Assembly: GCF_001949145.1 (NCBI RefSeq)
Contig: NW_019091528.1
Location: 1 to 64,000 of the forward strand
Length of the DNA stretch: 64,000 bases
Direction of reading: 5' to 3'
Source: Acanthaster planci
Lineage: Eukaryota; Echinodermata; Asteroidea; Valvatida; Acanthasteridae
Below the pieces are notes generated by a model. It saw only the letters and a list, made by a program, of their open reading frames with translations. It had not been told where the DNA came from and searched no databases. The translations under genes were made by a program, and so were the position numbers. Below are positions 21,237 to 32,440 of the stretch, piece after piece; the first letter of the stretch is position 1, and every line of letters starts with the position of its first letter.

Positions 21237-22741
21237 ATGAAAAGCCAAACTACAGCTCACTAGAGGCAATGTATGACGGAAATCTACAGTTTTGGTAGTC
21301 AGAAATAGAAAGAAGATTTTTACTCAAATGTTTGCCTTAACGAGATTTAAATTCCCATATATTTAAGAACTATTACCACTCTACTAACGAAGCCTCACGC
21401 GTCTGCCAGAGATGTCACTTTGTAACGTTATACAAATCAAACTTTAGTTGGTTGCTGATGTGCTGAAGAAAAGTGTGTTTATATCCAAACAGAATTTGAA
21501 TAAAACATATGTTAAGGTAAAATATTATTGTTTGATGCCAGTGTTTGACTCTAACTCTTTTGTCCATGACGTTGTAAGGGTATTTTCAGCCGTTGTCTTT
21601 CTGGACCCATCGAAGACTTTACTTTTGCAATCATCGCAAAAAGTTAAAATATCAAACGCGATTTGTGGTTAATTAACGAGGACTCCCCGTATAGTGCATT
21701 TGCTATTTACACTGGCTCATTGAACCTACTGCACTCCCGTTAAAATGCTCAAGATTCCTATAACACAAAATGAAACACTGAAAGAAGAGCAATTTTGTCG
21801 CTGTCGTTTTTCATTGTTCAAAGGCTGGGCAAGCAACAAATCGTTTCTTGTCCCATCGCTGGTATATGGATATTCTTGCCGGCTATAGGAAATGTCATTC
21901 ATAATTATTTTGGAAGGCAAGGAACTAGACTGTCTGCTCCATGACAACCTCACCCGACAGTATGGCGTTGTTTATTTGCCGCCTTCTGTTAATGGTTAAA
22001 AGGGAAGAAATCGCGGGACCTTTGGTGCCATAACAGGTGAGATAAGGACTTGCAATGGTGAGCGTAACAGATTGGTAATGGGCAAAGGTACCACACGACT
22101 AAGCACTTAGTTACAAGAAGGTATAAATAGATTCTGGGACAAAGAGGCCCACATTAATATAGACAAATTTGCGATGGTGCTTCAGTTATCTCAATTTGTT
22201 GCGATTAAAAAATAGTAATACCAGTTTCAACCTTGAATGACGGCTACTAAAAAGTGCATATTAGTGTCACTGGAAGAACAGAAACTCTCTTTGACTTCAG
22301 TCAGGCAAAGAGTCTCAACATCATATCTCCACCTCAACCATCACCGCGTCTGATCACATCTCCTGTGGGTTGTCCTTTAACCATCCCATCTCGCTCCATT
22401 ATTTATAATCCGCTATATTCATTGGCCTTACCTCAACGTCAAACCTAGGGGGAAAGGCCATTTACCCGAACATACACTGGTACTTTGTGAGTATCCTTCA
22501 AGAGTCATGAATGCAACTTTGAACTTAATAACCTTACAAAAATGAAGAGAGTCTCAAGTACAAAGAAAAACAAAATTATCATTTTGCTGCCTTATCTCAT
22601 GAATGTGTTAGTTAATAGAGTTAATACGGAACAGACCGCGGGACAAAGTACAGTAATCGCCGTAATCTTTTATTCAACCCTTCGAATTCGTAGATGAGAA
22701 AAAACAATTTACGTGGACACAAAATGTGAGAATATTTCAAC
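21237..22741. other. Intergenic; upstream region of gene C
   Basis: AT-rich sequence with no recognised repeat or gene. It should contain the gene C promoter. Short open frames (for example 21726-21953 on the minus strand) show no family features and are not called. Confidence 0.4.
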
Positions 22742-25700
22742 ATGACGCGATCTGAGGCTGGAATACTGCTAATTTTGGCGCTGAATGGTAAGCTATGTAT
22801 TTGGGTGTCATTTTAAAGAAAGGACGTAGCCTCGTACGGATGTCGAGACGATATGTGTCGTCAGAACCGTTCACGTTGTGTTCCTTTTGACATCTATCCA
22901 CGTACCCTTTGATTGCAATTACGTTTTGCGTGTGAACACGCGTGCGCGAGCCTTTGGAGCTCACCCGTGCAAGCACGGGTTAAGATTTTCAACTCTGTAT
23001 AACAAGAAGAGCTGTGGTGTTAATTGCTCAATTTTGAGATTTTGAAAAGCCAGACGTTTTATTTCACTGTATTTATGAATCTTGTGAGTGGAATGGCTCC
23101 GTTAGCAACACCTGAATGCCCCTAAAAAAGGGTTCCAGGTCGACATGTTGTCAATGTTCCGACCAGGCTATTGAAATAGGCCCTATTTGTTTGGGGTCTC
23201 GAATATTGCTGTCCACACATTTGGTGTACGCTGTGATGCTGTGAGTGAACTACACTGTCCCGATAATCTTCTGCTTAGAAAGCATGCGATTTCTTCCGGA
23301 GAAGTTTAGAACACTTTGTGCATAGTTACAGCCTGCGGAGTTCCTGGCTTCTATAGGCAACCTGTGTTTTTTTTATCTACAGCCGCCGTGGCATCTGGCG
23401 GAATGTCTCGCCTGTTCGAGGACTTGCTTCCCTATTACTGCGAGGACTCGGAGGACGTATACTGCCGACACCGGGGCCTGGCCGACCCGAGGGCGCTACT
23501 GCTGAGCGTCCTGCGCAAGCAGGCAGAGTTGCAAGACGCAAACAGTGGTAAGAAACACCAAATAATGGAGATAAATTAAAAGCTCGGACTGAAGAAGGAA
23601 ACGTCTGGTACATTCCCCTTCCTACGGGATACTTACGACATGAATAGTCTATGACTTATGTGTACAAAACTATATTGAAAATTGTTTTATAATCCACTCG
23701 ACTGTCTCCATGCATGTCAGATCTTCAAAATTTGTGTTGAGCGCAGCTGTTATCTTTTTTGTCTCTTTTCTTTACTTTTTCATCAGCTTCGACGTCAACA
23801 AGACACACGGGGAATAGTCATGTAACTTGTCATGCATGTAACAAAATTGTATAGTATGCCTATGGATGCTTATTTTCTAAAAGGCTTTAGACTATAGTGA
23901 GGCGATATATCACCTGTCCAGTGGTAGCTAGGTCCCTGTCAACAATAGCATTATACATGCAACACTGTGGCACGTTGCTTGTCCTAATAGGAGCAGATGA
24001 AAGCGTCATCATTTTAGAAGCGGTACCACCGTATTCCCTCCGGTAGGAGTGAGGATTCTTTCAGGGATGCGAAATTGGACGGTCGTCAGGTTGTGTACAA
24101 AAATCCACTTGTGTGCTTAGGAACAATCTCAGACGATATGTTTTTTTTTCTCACTCTCTCTTTTATCCAAGGTTCCATTCCTCAACAGAGTTCGCCAGGA
24201 GATCCAATTGTGGTAGACATCGAATGCGACTTCAACCCATCATCTCTCCTACCAATACCGTTTCTATGCGGCTGGAGTGCCGAAAATAATGATGACATCA
24301 ACTGGGAACCGGGCAGCATTCTTTACAACGGACTCACCGGCGAAGAAGGACCACTGGCACTTACAGGTATATCTGTCTTTCTCTCAGTAGCGCATGCAGC
24401 AGGGAGGATGGAGGGCCCTGGGAACAAGCTGTTAAAGCTTCAGCATGGGGCAAATCCGTCTGTTGTTTGACCAGAGAGAAGGATGGGCTTTGAATTATTC
24501 CCCAAAATTATTTCCTACAAAAATCTTATGCATGCACCTTTTTTTATACTTAGCCTATGCCAACTCGATACTTAACACCCACACCCTGACCACACCAGCG
24601 ACGGCAAGCCTGTTGACCCCAGTAATCGATGGCAGTACCGATGACATCATATTTGCCGTGATTGGATTCCAGTACAACCTTCGAGGTACCCAAGACAGTA
24701 AGTTGATGGTGCTCACTCTTAAAACCAACACCTACATTCAACAGGCTTATTTCATACCCACTGTGATATCAAATGAGGATTTAAGAATGACTGCTTAAAT
24801 TCTTGCATCCACGTGGTATAAAGCTCCATAAATCATACTTGACTGCCCAAGAACAATCATCATTGCGCGACCTCAAGAAGACAGATGAAATGAGTTTCCA
24901 ATAGAGTACAGCCCACCATCGTGTATTACGCACTGCGTTGGTTATGTACATGTAGGGTGGGGGTATAACACTCGTGCAGGTGATCGACAAACGAAAAGCG
25001 CAAAATTAAAAACAACTCTCATCTGTCAGATTGCAAGCTCGAGTTGAGGTATCTCCGGAAAGATGGCGCTCGTCTAGCCCTCTGGTCTTCAGTAGACGAA
25101 TTCATAACCGGCCGATGGGTGACGGTGGAGCTCTCTGAAGTCTACCCACCTATACCGTTCCAGGTTGGTTAATGCTATGGGGTAAAACAGCGTCATTTCT
25201 ATGAACACAAGCCGCACTGTAAAAACTCAGGTGTTAAAATCAACACTTTTGGGTGTTATCAGATGACCACACCAAAGGGTGTTACTTTAACACTAATGAT
25301 GTCACTTTGCACACCTATAAGTGTTACAGTGCACTAGAAGGTGTTTCAGGTAACACCAAATAACACCAAAATTTTAACACCAGTGAAAAGTGTTGGTGTA
25401 GTCTTCTGATAACACCGCGGGTGTTAAATTTAACACCCCAGTTTTTGCAGTGTGCTATAATAATTCTAAGTACTAGTGGTTCAGTAGGCTGTACGTATAA
25501 ACCACACCTGATTGGTTGCATTGCACAATGATGTATTACTTTTAAACCATCAGATAGGTGCTGCAACTTCCTCTTTGCTGTACACAGCAGCCACGGTACA
25601 GTTGCGGAGTAACAAACATTTTATGCAATTTGGATTCACGGATGAGTAAGGGCGTACTTCGAACCAAGACCAGCGATTGTCACCGATGCTGGTGGCATTC

Positions 25701-28700
25701 TTCTCCGTTTTTCCCCCAGTTCATGGGAATAAATTTCCCCTTCAATATTAAACGTCCCACCTCGGGAACATATAATATAAACTTTCTTGTATTTTTTCCT
25801 AAAATTGTATTCATTCAGAGTGTACCCCAGCCTTGTGATTCCGTGAATATGGTTTAATTTCAAAAGATGCCTAAGCACATTGTTATACAAAAAGGGAGGA
25901 AACAAGTTATTTTTGGTCCCAAGTCCACCACACGTTCTACACCTTGGATTATCCCAAAGGCAATTCTAAGTGAAAACATCGTCTTTTAAGTTCACCTTCC
26001 CCTTTGATCAAATCGAAATTTGCACAGTGCCTGTTACCCAACGCGTATCTTGTTTTGGAGTCTCATTCCCTGCCTCTGTAATTCTCTCCTGCAAAATACT
26101 GCAGTTGGCGTTTGAAAGTACATTGTCTCCTGGTGCAACGACTAAGCCTTTCGCTGCCGTAGACGACGTTAAGTTACAGGTCGGAGGTAGGCGTTTTTTC
26201 TTGTCAACGGCCTATACCATTTTATGTGAATACGAGGTAAATGTGTTCAAACGGGGAAAAGAATCACGTTGCACAGAAACGACACACTCAAACATAGTTG
26301 CCAAAGCCTGCTATCGCGTGACAGTACCGTTAAATATGACCCTTAGTCAAACTTGCAAAAACTATTGAAAGTGAAGTCCAAAATGAGCTTAAGAGAGAAC
26401 AAACCCTTCTTGATATCGGTAAGAAGTATTGAAGCAATACAATCTCCTGGCAAGGTTATATAATTCAACTTTACTTGGAATGATGGATCTTTCATCGAGT
26501 GACTGTAACATATTTAGACATCCCTGCCCCCCAGGTTCGGCACATTATTCACCCCGTAATTATCGACCTGCTTCGTTCACATAGCCCTACCCCTTGTCTA
26601 CGACTGTGAGGGAGGCACTTTGTTCGCAGACACCTGTGGCTTTTTCGACGTAGATGGCAGATGGTCGCGCTGGTCTGGATTCAATGCATCGGCCGAGGGC
26701 AAAGGCCCAAAAATTGACCACACGCTGGGCACAAGTTCCGGTACAGCAATGAAATCTTTCTGAGAATAGATCAAGGCCTTGTTAAAGTCCTTTTTGGAAT
26801 AAAATAGAGTGCAGTAAATCTAACGTTACAAGAACATAAAAGCAAGAACCTCGATAAAGCAATTACTGTTATGTTGAATCTGATAATATAGGTGAAATTT
26901 TACATTTTGGAATTTGAAACTTGTTTGCGCGACGAACAAACCTAAAGAAAAGTCATTCATAATTCAGGTCACTTTTTGATCAACGTAAACACCCGATTTT
27001 CTGACGGTGAAGCACGGTTGAGGACACCCTATTACTATCGATGGAGCAGTGAAGCGACATGCACGCTTCGACTTTACTATCATGCTAAGACATCCGGGGA
27101 CATGGGGGTCTCAGTCAGCGACGCGTCTGGGAGAGAAGACGTGTTTCCCGTCCTGTTGGATTACACAGAAACGTGGGTGGAACATGACATTGATCTGACT
27201 TCAGTCATTGGGAAATATCGTGTAAGTTTACATACACATTTTTGGCACTTTTTCATCACAGTTGATGACTGTATCCAATAAAAGGACCAGTTGCTGACGA
27301 TTTAATGAATGCTCGCGGCATTGTTTTACAGATCACAATTAACGTTACCACATCCACTGGCGATGATAATTACATTGCAATAGATGATGTCCAGTTTCTG
27401 GAGGACGAATGTCGAGGTGAGAATTTTTGATATTATTGGTTTGTTCATGTCTGTTTTTAAACTGTCTCTCTGTTTTGTTGAAACAATTTGAGGTAGTGTT
27501 TCGCCTCAGCCCGATCGTCCTTTGCAAACTGGTTTCTAAACAGCCTACTGCACGTTAGATGAATAAAGAAAAGTCAGTGTTACTGCAAACTTTGCAAAAA
27601 AATAATTGTAAAATATAAAATTAACATATCTCGACCAAATTTTCCAGACTTTTGGGGGTCTTTGGTAAAGAGCGTCTCTACGATTTCATGGCCGTTTCAT
27701 ATTATTTTCGTTATTGAACATTAATTCACAGGTAGGAGGTTTTGTTCCAGTTATCCATGTCTAAATAATGGCATCTGCTGGCAAACCTCGCCCGAAGACT
27801 TCAGATGTAATTGTACAAAGGAATTCGAAGGCTTTGACTGCAGTATCAGTAAGTGGTGCACCTACTGATCTCACAATCCAACCCGTCAACTCAACCCAAC
27901 TCCATGCACTATCAGTAAGTGGTGCATCCACTGATCTCACAATCCAACCCCGTCAACTCAACCCAACTCCATGTAGTATCAGCAAGTGGTGCATCCACTG
28001 ATCTCACAATCCAACCCGTCAACTCAACCCATCTCCATGCAGTATCAGTAAGTGGTACATCCTCTGATCTCACAAATCTAACTCGTCAACTCAACCCAAC
28101 TCCATGCAGTATCNNNNNNNNNNNNNNNNNNNNNNNNNNNNNNNNNNNNNNNNNNNNNNNNNNNNNNNNNNNNNNNNNNNNNNNNNNNNNNNNNNNNNNN
28201 NNNNNNNNNNNNNNNNNNNNNNNNNNNNNNNNNNNNNNNNNNNNNNNNNNNNNNNNNNNNNNNNNNNNNNNNNNNNNNNNNNNNNNNNNNNNNNNNNNNN
28301 NNNNNNNNNNNNNNNNNNNNNNNNNNNNNNNNNNNNNNNNNNNNNNNNNNNNNNNNNNNNNNNNNNNNNNNNNNNNNNNNNNNNNNNNNNNNNNNNNNNN
28401 NNNNNNNNNNNNNNNNNNNNNNNNNNNNNNNNNNNNNNNNNNNNNNNAGCCCAGCTCCATGCAGTATCAAAGTGATACATTCACTGATCTCACAAATTCA
28501 ACCCCGTCAATACAACGCAACTCCACGCATCAACCTTCCAAGCCCAACCATCTGACAATTAAAAACCCCAACCCATCCCGAGCCAACCCGACACAAACCA
28601 GCCCAGCCCAACTCAACCCACGGCAGCCCAACTCATTCACACCCAAACCACCAAAATTACAACACCTCCAGTCCAGCCTCATTTATTTATAAATAAGATA

Positions 28701-31700
28701 TGAGCGCGCCTCTCTAGAGAAGCTTAATCACACGGCATATTTTGTCAAATGGCGTTTTGTCACTGCCAGTAATTTTTCTGTGATTATCTTCGTAAGATTT
28801 TAATGGAAAGTATGAGCAGCGCAGAAGCTTAATATCGAGATATACGAATAACAACTTCTCCTCTATACCGGGGTTTTTTTCACAGTTTTGCTACCAACCT
28901 TCTCCAGTTTGAAAATTTTTGCCAAGCTTGAAATCGATATTTTCTATATTTCCTCCTTTTTCAATCCTATGTTTTAAGATGTGGACGAGTGTAGCCGTGA
29001 CCCCACACTGTGCGCCTATGACTCTGATAGAATCTGCCAAGATGCTTCGCCGGGTTACCAATGTGTCTGTAAGCCGGGAACCATGGAATACAACGGCAAG
29101 TGCATTGAAGGTAAGGCAATGTCGGCATTGATTCTAGCCGTGATTTACGCGAACAGAACTCAAGTCCGGCAGCTTACGTAATTACCGCCGCTAATAATAC
29201 TTTGCAGCTGTAAGTAATTTGCAGATTGTAATACAGGCGAATAGTGCACCTCTAAACGCACATTAGGTCGACAGATTTCGCGCGTTGTGATTGGCCAACG
29301 CGTTGCAGACTCTTGAAGGCGCACTGTTGTGAAACGCTGTATTCAACAACCAAAATTAGAAGCCATATTACTGCAGTGGCACGACGCTCGTAGACAGGTG
29401 GTACGCGCGCGTTACATGCCTCTTTGACCAACAGGGTGTCGTGATTTGCCAAATACACGCGCGCGTCAAGCTCAAGAACGTGCAAGTGCGTGTGGTGTCA
29501 CCCCAGTTATGATGTCAAATCAGCTCATTCGCTCTTTGCACGCTGCCGCCGTAGGCATGTAGAGCCTCGAGCTGGCAGCTTTAAACAATAAATATAGCCA
29601 GTTCAGTGGCCACCGTGTGTAGTGTTGCTTAGTAATTTTACGTGTGCTGCCTCAGCTCTTATATCACACGATTGGATAATATTTGAAAAGCTACGTTGAC
29701 GTGATTCTGACGCAATTGTATAAGCTGCCAATAAGCTCCAGGCTCTGCATACCTATGGCAGCAGCGTGCAGAGCGAATATGGAAATTTCTCTGAAATCCC
29801 ATCTTCAATCAAGTTTACTTATAACTGCATCTTAGTGACTTCAACTTCCTGTATTTTACAATTTACATAAGTAAATAAAAAACAGTAATGTTTATATCGC
29901 TTGAAAAAGAGAATATATTGTTGTATTAAGTATGTATTATAGATTGATGATCTTTAAAATGTTAAATAAGGTGGAAACTGCTCCTCCTAAATTGTGGTAG
30001 AGGACCACTATCTCCCAGTAGTGTTTCATGTTTCCGTTTAAAAAACAGTTCAAATAAAGGTACTATGAAGTAATGGTTTTATCTTGTAGGATTCGTCTCC
30101 AAATACTTATTCCCCAACACTGGAAAGTACATTATTTTGACAACCTAACGAATTGTAACGTGACCAAACCACAGACGGCCGGAGAGGTGCTTCCCATGAC
30201 AGCCTAACACTTGCTTTCCAAAACTTAATGTTCCACACCACGTTTCCTTTAAACGTCCCGTAGCCTAGTTGCACTCAGTCTTTTGAAGAACCAGCTGCAT
30301 ATGCATCTGGTCCCTGTTACTTTGCGATAGCCGCTGCTACATTTGACACGAGCCAGCCAGCCGACACCGGCAAGTTCGGTGGTCGAGTGGTTAAGACGTC
30401 TGCACTAGTAAGGTTCGAGTCCCACCCAAGTACACTTGTGGTCTTTTTCACAAGCCTTCGGGGACAAATACTGAGCATACAGTCTTATAATACACGTTGG
30501 GCAAGGACAAAAATCCAAAATTAATTACCTCGTCACTGTCTCATCGTCACAGCTTGTACCGAAACCACATGCACCAGAAAATACGAAGTCTGTCTCCAGA
30601 ACGACAATGCGTTTTCCTGCCAGTGTCAGTATGGTTATGTGGAGTCTGGTGACGGGGAGTGCATCAGAGGCAAGTAATCATTGTTTCCACATGGGCCTTT
30701 CTTAATATTTATGCTGTCGGAGAGCATGGCGAAGCATTGTTCAGTGCCATGTTGTATAAATCGCCAGAAATTAGCTTTCATCGACTTCCAAAGAACAGGA
30801 TCCTCCGGAAATAGTGGATTATTAAGATCAAACGGACGAGGGCCACTGTTCAAGATAGATTGTGACTTCTGAAACGACTTCTTCTTTAATAAGATGTTCA
30901 TATAAAAATCGTAATCACTGGTCCCAAACCGTACACTTTATTGCAACTTGGTACAGTTCGATTGATCCGATCTTTCCTTCCTCCATGATTAATCGCGCCC
31001 AGCATGATGAAATGACGTCTGTAATTTACAAATTAGCATCTATAGAATTCTGAACTTGGAAAGGAAATAGCCCGGTCATTAAAGGTAACCCACTAAATGA
31101 CAAAAATGTCTTCAACCTGCTCGATCGTGGCGTCAACCGGCCGTTTAGGCTCAGACATAAACGGTGTATGCATGCAACGTCAACAAAAAGTCCCAGATAA
31201 AATATCGCAAGGCCTAATAATCTGCTTACTCTTCAGATTAAAAATGTAGGCCTTCTGAAAAATACTTGACGCCTTTATCAAGCTGTCGCTCTCCACTGCT
31301 TCTGGAGCCCTTTTTGGCGTAATCCTCCACAAACCCGATGGTTATCTCGGGAACCACGGAAAGATCTCTTCCATTTACAGCCATCGCGACACGCGAGTGC
31401 CCTGCAGCCTCGTTCTCAGTTACCGTGAATAAAATTTGCCTAAATATTAAGAAAGGCCTAGGCCTATAGGAGAGTCGGGAATCCAACACTGTCATAATTG
31501 TCCTGGATAACATCTAAAGTTTAAACGAATATTCCTCATGCAGACCACATGGCCAGAGACTGGATTACCTGTCTCACAGCCAGAACACTGGACGTACGAC
31601 AGTACACCTTGAAATTAGTAACAAGTCAGAAGGGTGTTTTCAAAATAGGAGACCTAAAGGGGGGGGGGGGTACGAAATAAAATTATCCATTGTCATTACA

Positions 31701-32440
31701 AATTCAAAGATCAAGTGTGTTTGTTGAATGCTTTCAAAATCTGGGATTTTTACGTTGTAAAAACGAACGCGTCCATTCGACTCGGATTTTGGATTAGAAG
31801 GAAAACTCCAGAAGGCCCCCTTTATAAGATCCTTACAGAGCCTCGGAGTAAAATTCAGGGGAAAAAATGAAAAGATTTCTACACTACAATTACATTTATG
31901 TTCATTTTTACCCATCCTTAGTCAGAAAGAAGCACGACACTATAGGCCTAGGGGACTACTCTTCACTGAAAACAATACTTTTTATAGCCTTTGAATTTCA
32001 GACCTCCAGAACTTGACATGCTTGGGTTTAAGGACGAATGGCAGTCTCATCAAAGCCGTATTAGGTCAACTTCAAATGTAACCGAATGTGCCGCTGTTGC
32101 AGTTGCTTTTTCAGCGGCAACTCGTTTCATTTACAGGCAAACCGTTCTTGTTATCCTGGCATTAACAGCGGAGGGTCTCTGAATTCTTACAGATAAATCC
32201 GAGGTGAAATCTGGCGTGGCCCCGTACACGTCCAGGGTCATCCTGGGTACCTACCTCGGGGGAAGCCTGCTGGCCGTCGTGGTGGCTGCTCTGGTCGTGG
32301 TCTCGTACTTTGCACTTTGCGATGAGGACGAAGACGGCGACGAATGGAAACCAGACCGTGTCGAAGCCAACCGCAGCAAGGAGGCGGACGCACCGTACGT
32401 CTCAGGCCTGGGAGAGCCCGCCACTAGCAGGGGCCAATGA
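22742..32440 (+). CDS. MAM-MAM-EGF(x3) single-pass membrane protein C
   Basis: Thirteen exons: 22742-22787, 23383-23547, 24172-24366, 24554-24697, 25030-25163, 26105-26186, 26585-26740, 26968-27221, 27332-27416, 27732-27848, 28979-29110, 30553-30669, 32193-32440 (TGA), giving 624 residues. The signal peptide is short (MTRSEAGILLILALN). Residues 16-70 are an extra N-terminal segment with two Cys (YYCED, VYCRH) and a helical, Leu-rich second half; A and B lack it. MAM 1 (71-255) is more divergent; MAM 2 (256-420) keeps YDCEGG, DTCGFF, GPKIDHT, CTLRLYYH, IAIDDV and a final Cys. Then come EGF 1 (421-459), an EGF with a calcium-binding start VDEC (460-503), EGF 3 (504-542), a membrane helix (about 558-582), and an acidic tail (CDEDEDGDEW). 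The donor after exon 12 is GC rather than GT. The donor of exon 10 seeds a minisatellite interrupted by the assembly gap, so exons lost in the gap are possible. Confidence 0.82.
25215..25452. mobile_element. MITE in intron 5 of gene C
   Basis: The ends CACTGTAAAAACTC and CAGTTTTTGCAGTG are inverted. Inside, 'ggtgtta'/'taacacc' motifs alternate many times in both directions, so the whole 238 bp can fold on itself. It is related by its ends to the element at 9114-9302. Confidence 0.8.
27842..28525 (+). repeat. 66-bp minisatellite grown from the exon 10 splice donor of gene C, with assembly gap
   Basis: Units of 66-67 bp start at about 27842, 27908, 27975 and 28041, then enter the N gap (28114-28447) and reappear at 28448-28525. 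Each begins with 'gcagtatcagtaagtgg' or a close variant, which is the last bases of exon 10 plus its donor. The units continue 'tgatctcacaatccaaccc'. Beyond 28525 the sequence decays into a C- and A-rich run up to about 28680. Confidence 0.9.
28114..28447. other. Assembly gap (334 N)
   Basis: A run of N inside the 66-bp minisatellite. The true array length is therefore unknown, and any reading frame drawn across it is meaningless. Confidence 1.
29240..29345 (-). repeat. Dispersed inverted-repeat element, copy 2
   Basis: The reverse complement reads 'gcgtttcacaacagtgcgcc', then 'gcgcgaaatctgtcgacc' and 'taatgtgcgttt', closely matching 4410-4520. It lies in intron 11 of gene C. Confidence 0.65.
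29527..29778. mobile_element. MITE in intron 11 of gene C
   Basis: The left end 'attcgctctttgcacgctgc' and the right end 'gcagcgtgcagagcgaat' are inverted. Pairing extends about 40 bp to 'agagcct'/'aggctct'. The middle is AT-rich and non-coding. Confidence 0.8.
30373..30530 (+). mobile_element. tRNA-derived SINE, full-length-looking copy
   Basis: A box 'tggtcgagtgg' (30380-30390) and B box 'ggttcgagtcc' (30412-30422) sit about 21 bp apart. The head resembles a Leu/Ser-type tRNA. A non-tRNA body follows ('acttgtggt...cacaagccttc...aatacacg...ccaaaattaatta') and is shared with 33389-33520. It ends about 20 bp before exon 12 of gene C, so it forms part of that exon's acceptor region. Confidence 0.8.

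Noticed and set aside
27919-28692. Long open frames running through the N gap
   Set aside because: They exist only because N codons are not stops; the flanking sequence is the 66-bp minisatellite.
30373-30440. A functional tRNA-Leu/Ser gene
   Set aside because: A and B boxes are present, but there is no paired acceptor stem, and the same non-tRNA tail occurs in a second copy, so it is a SINE.
8682-32440. One giant MAM gene instead of three
   Set aside because: Three separate signal-peptide exons (8682, 15182, 22742) and three terminal exons with stop codons delimit three units.
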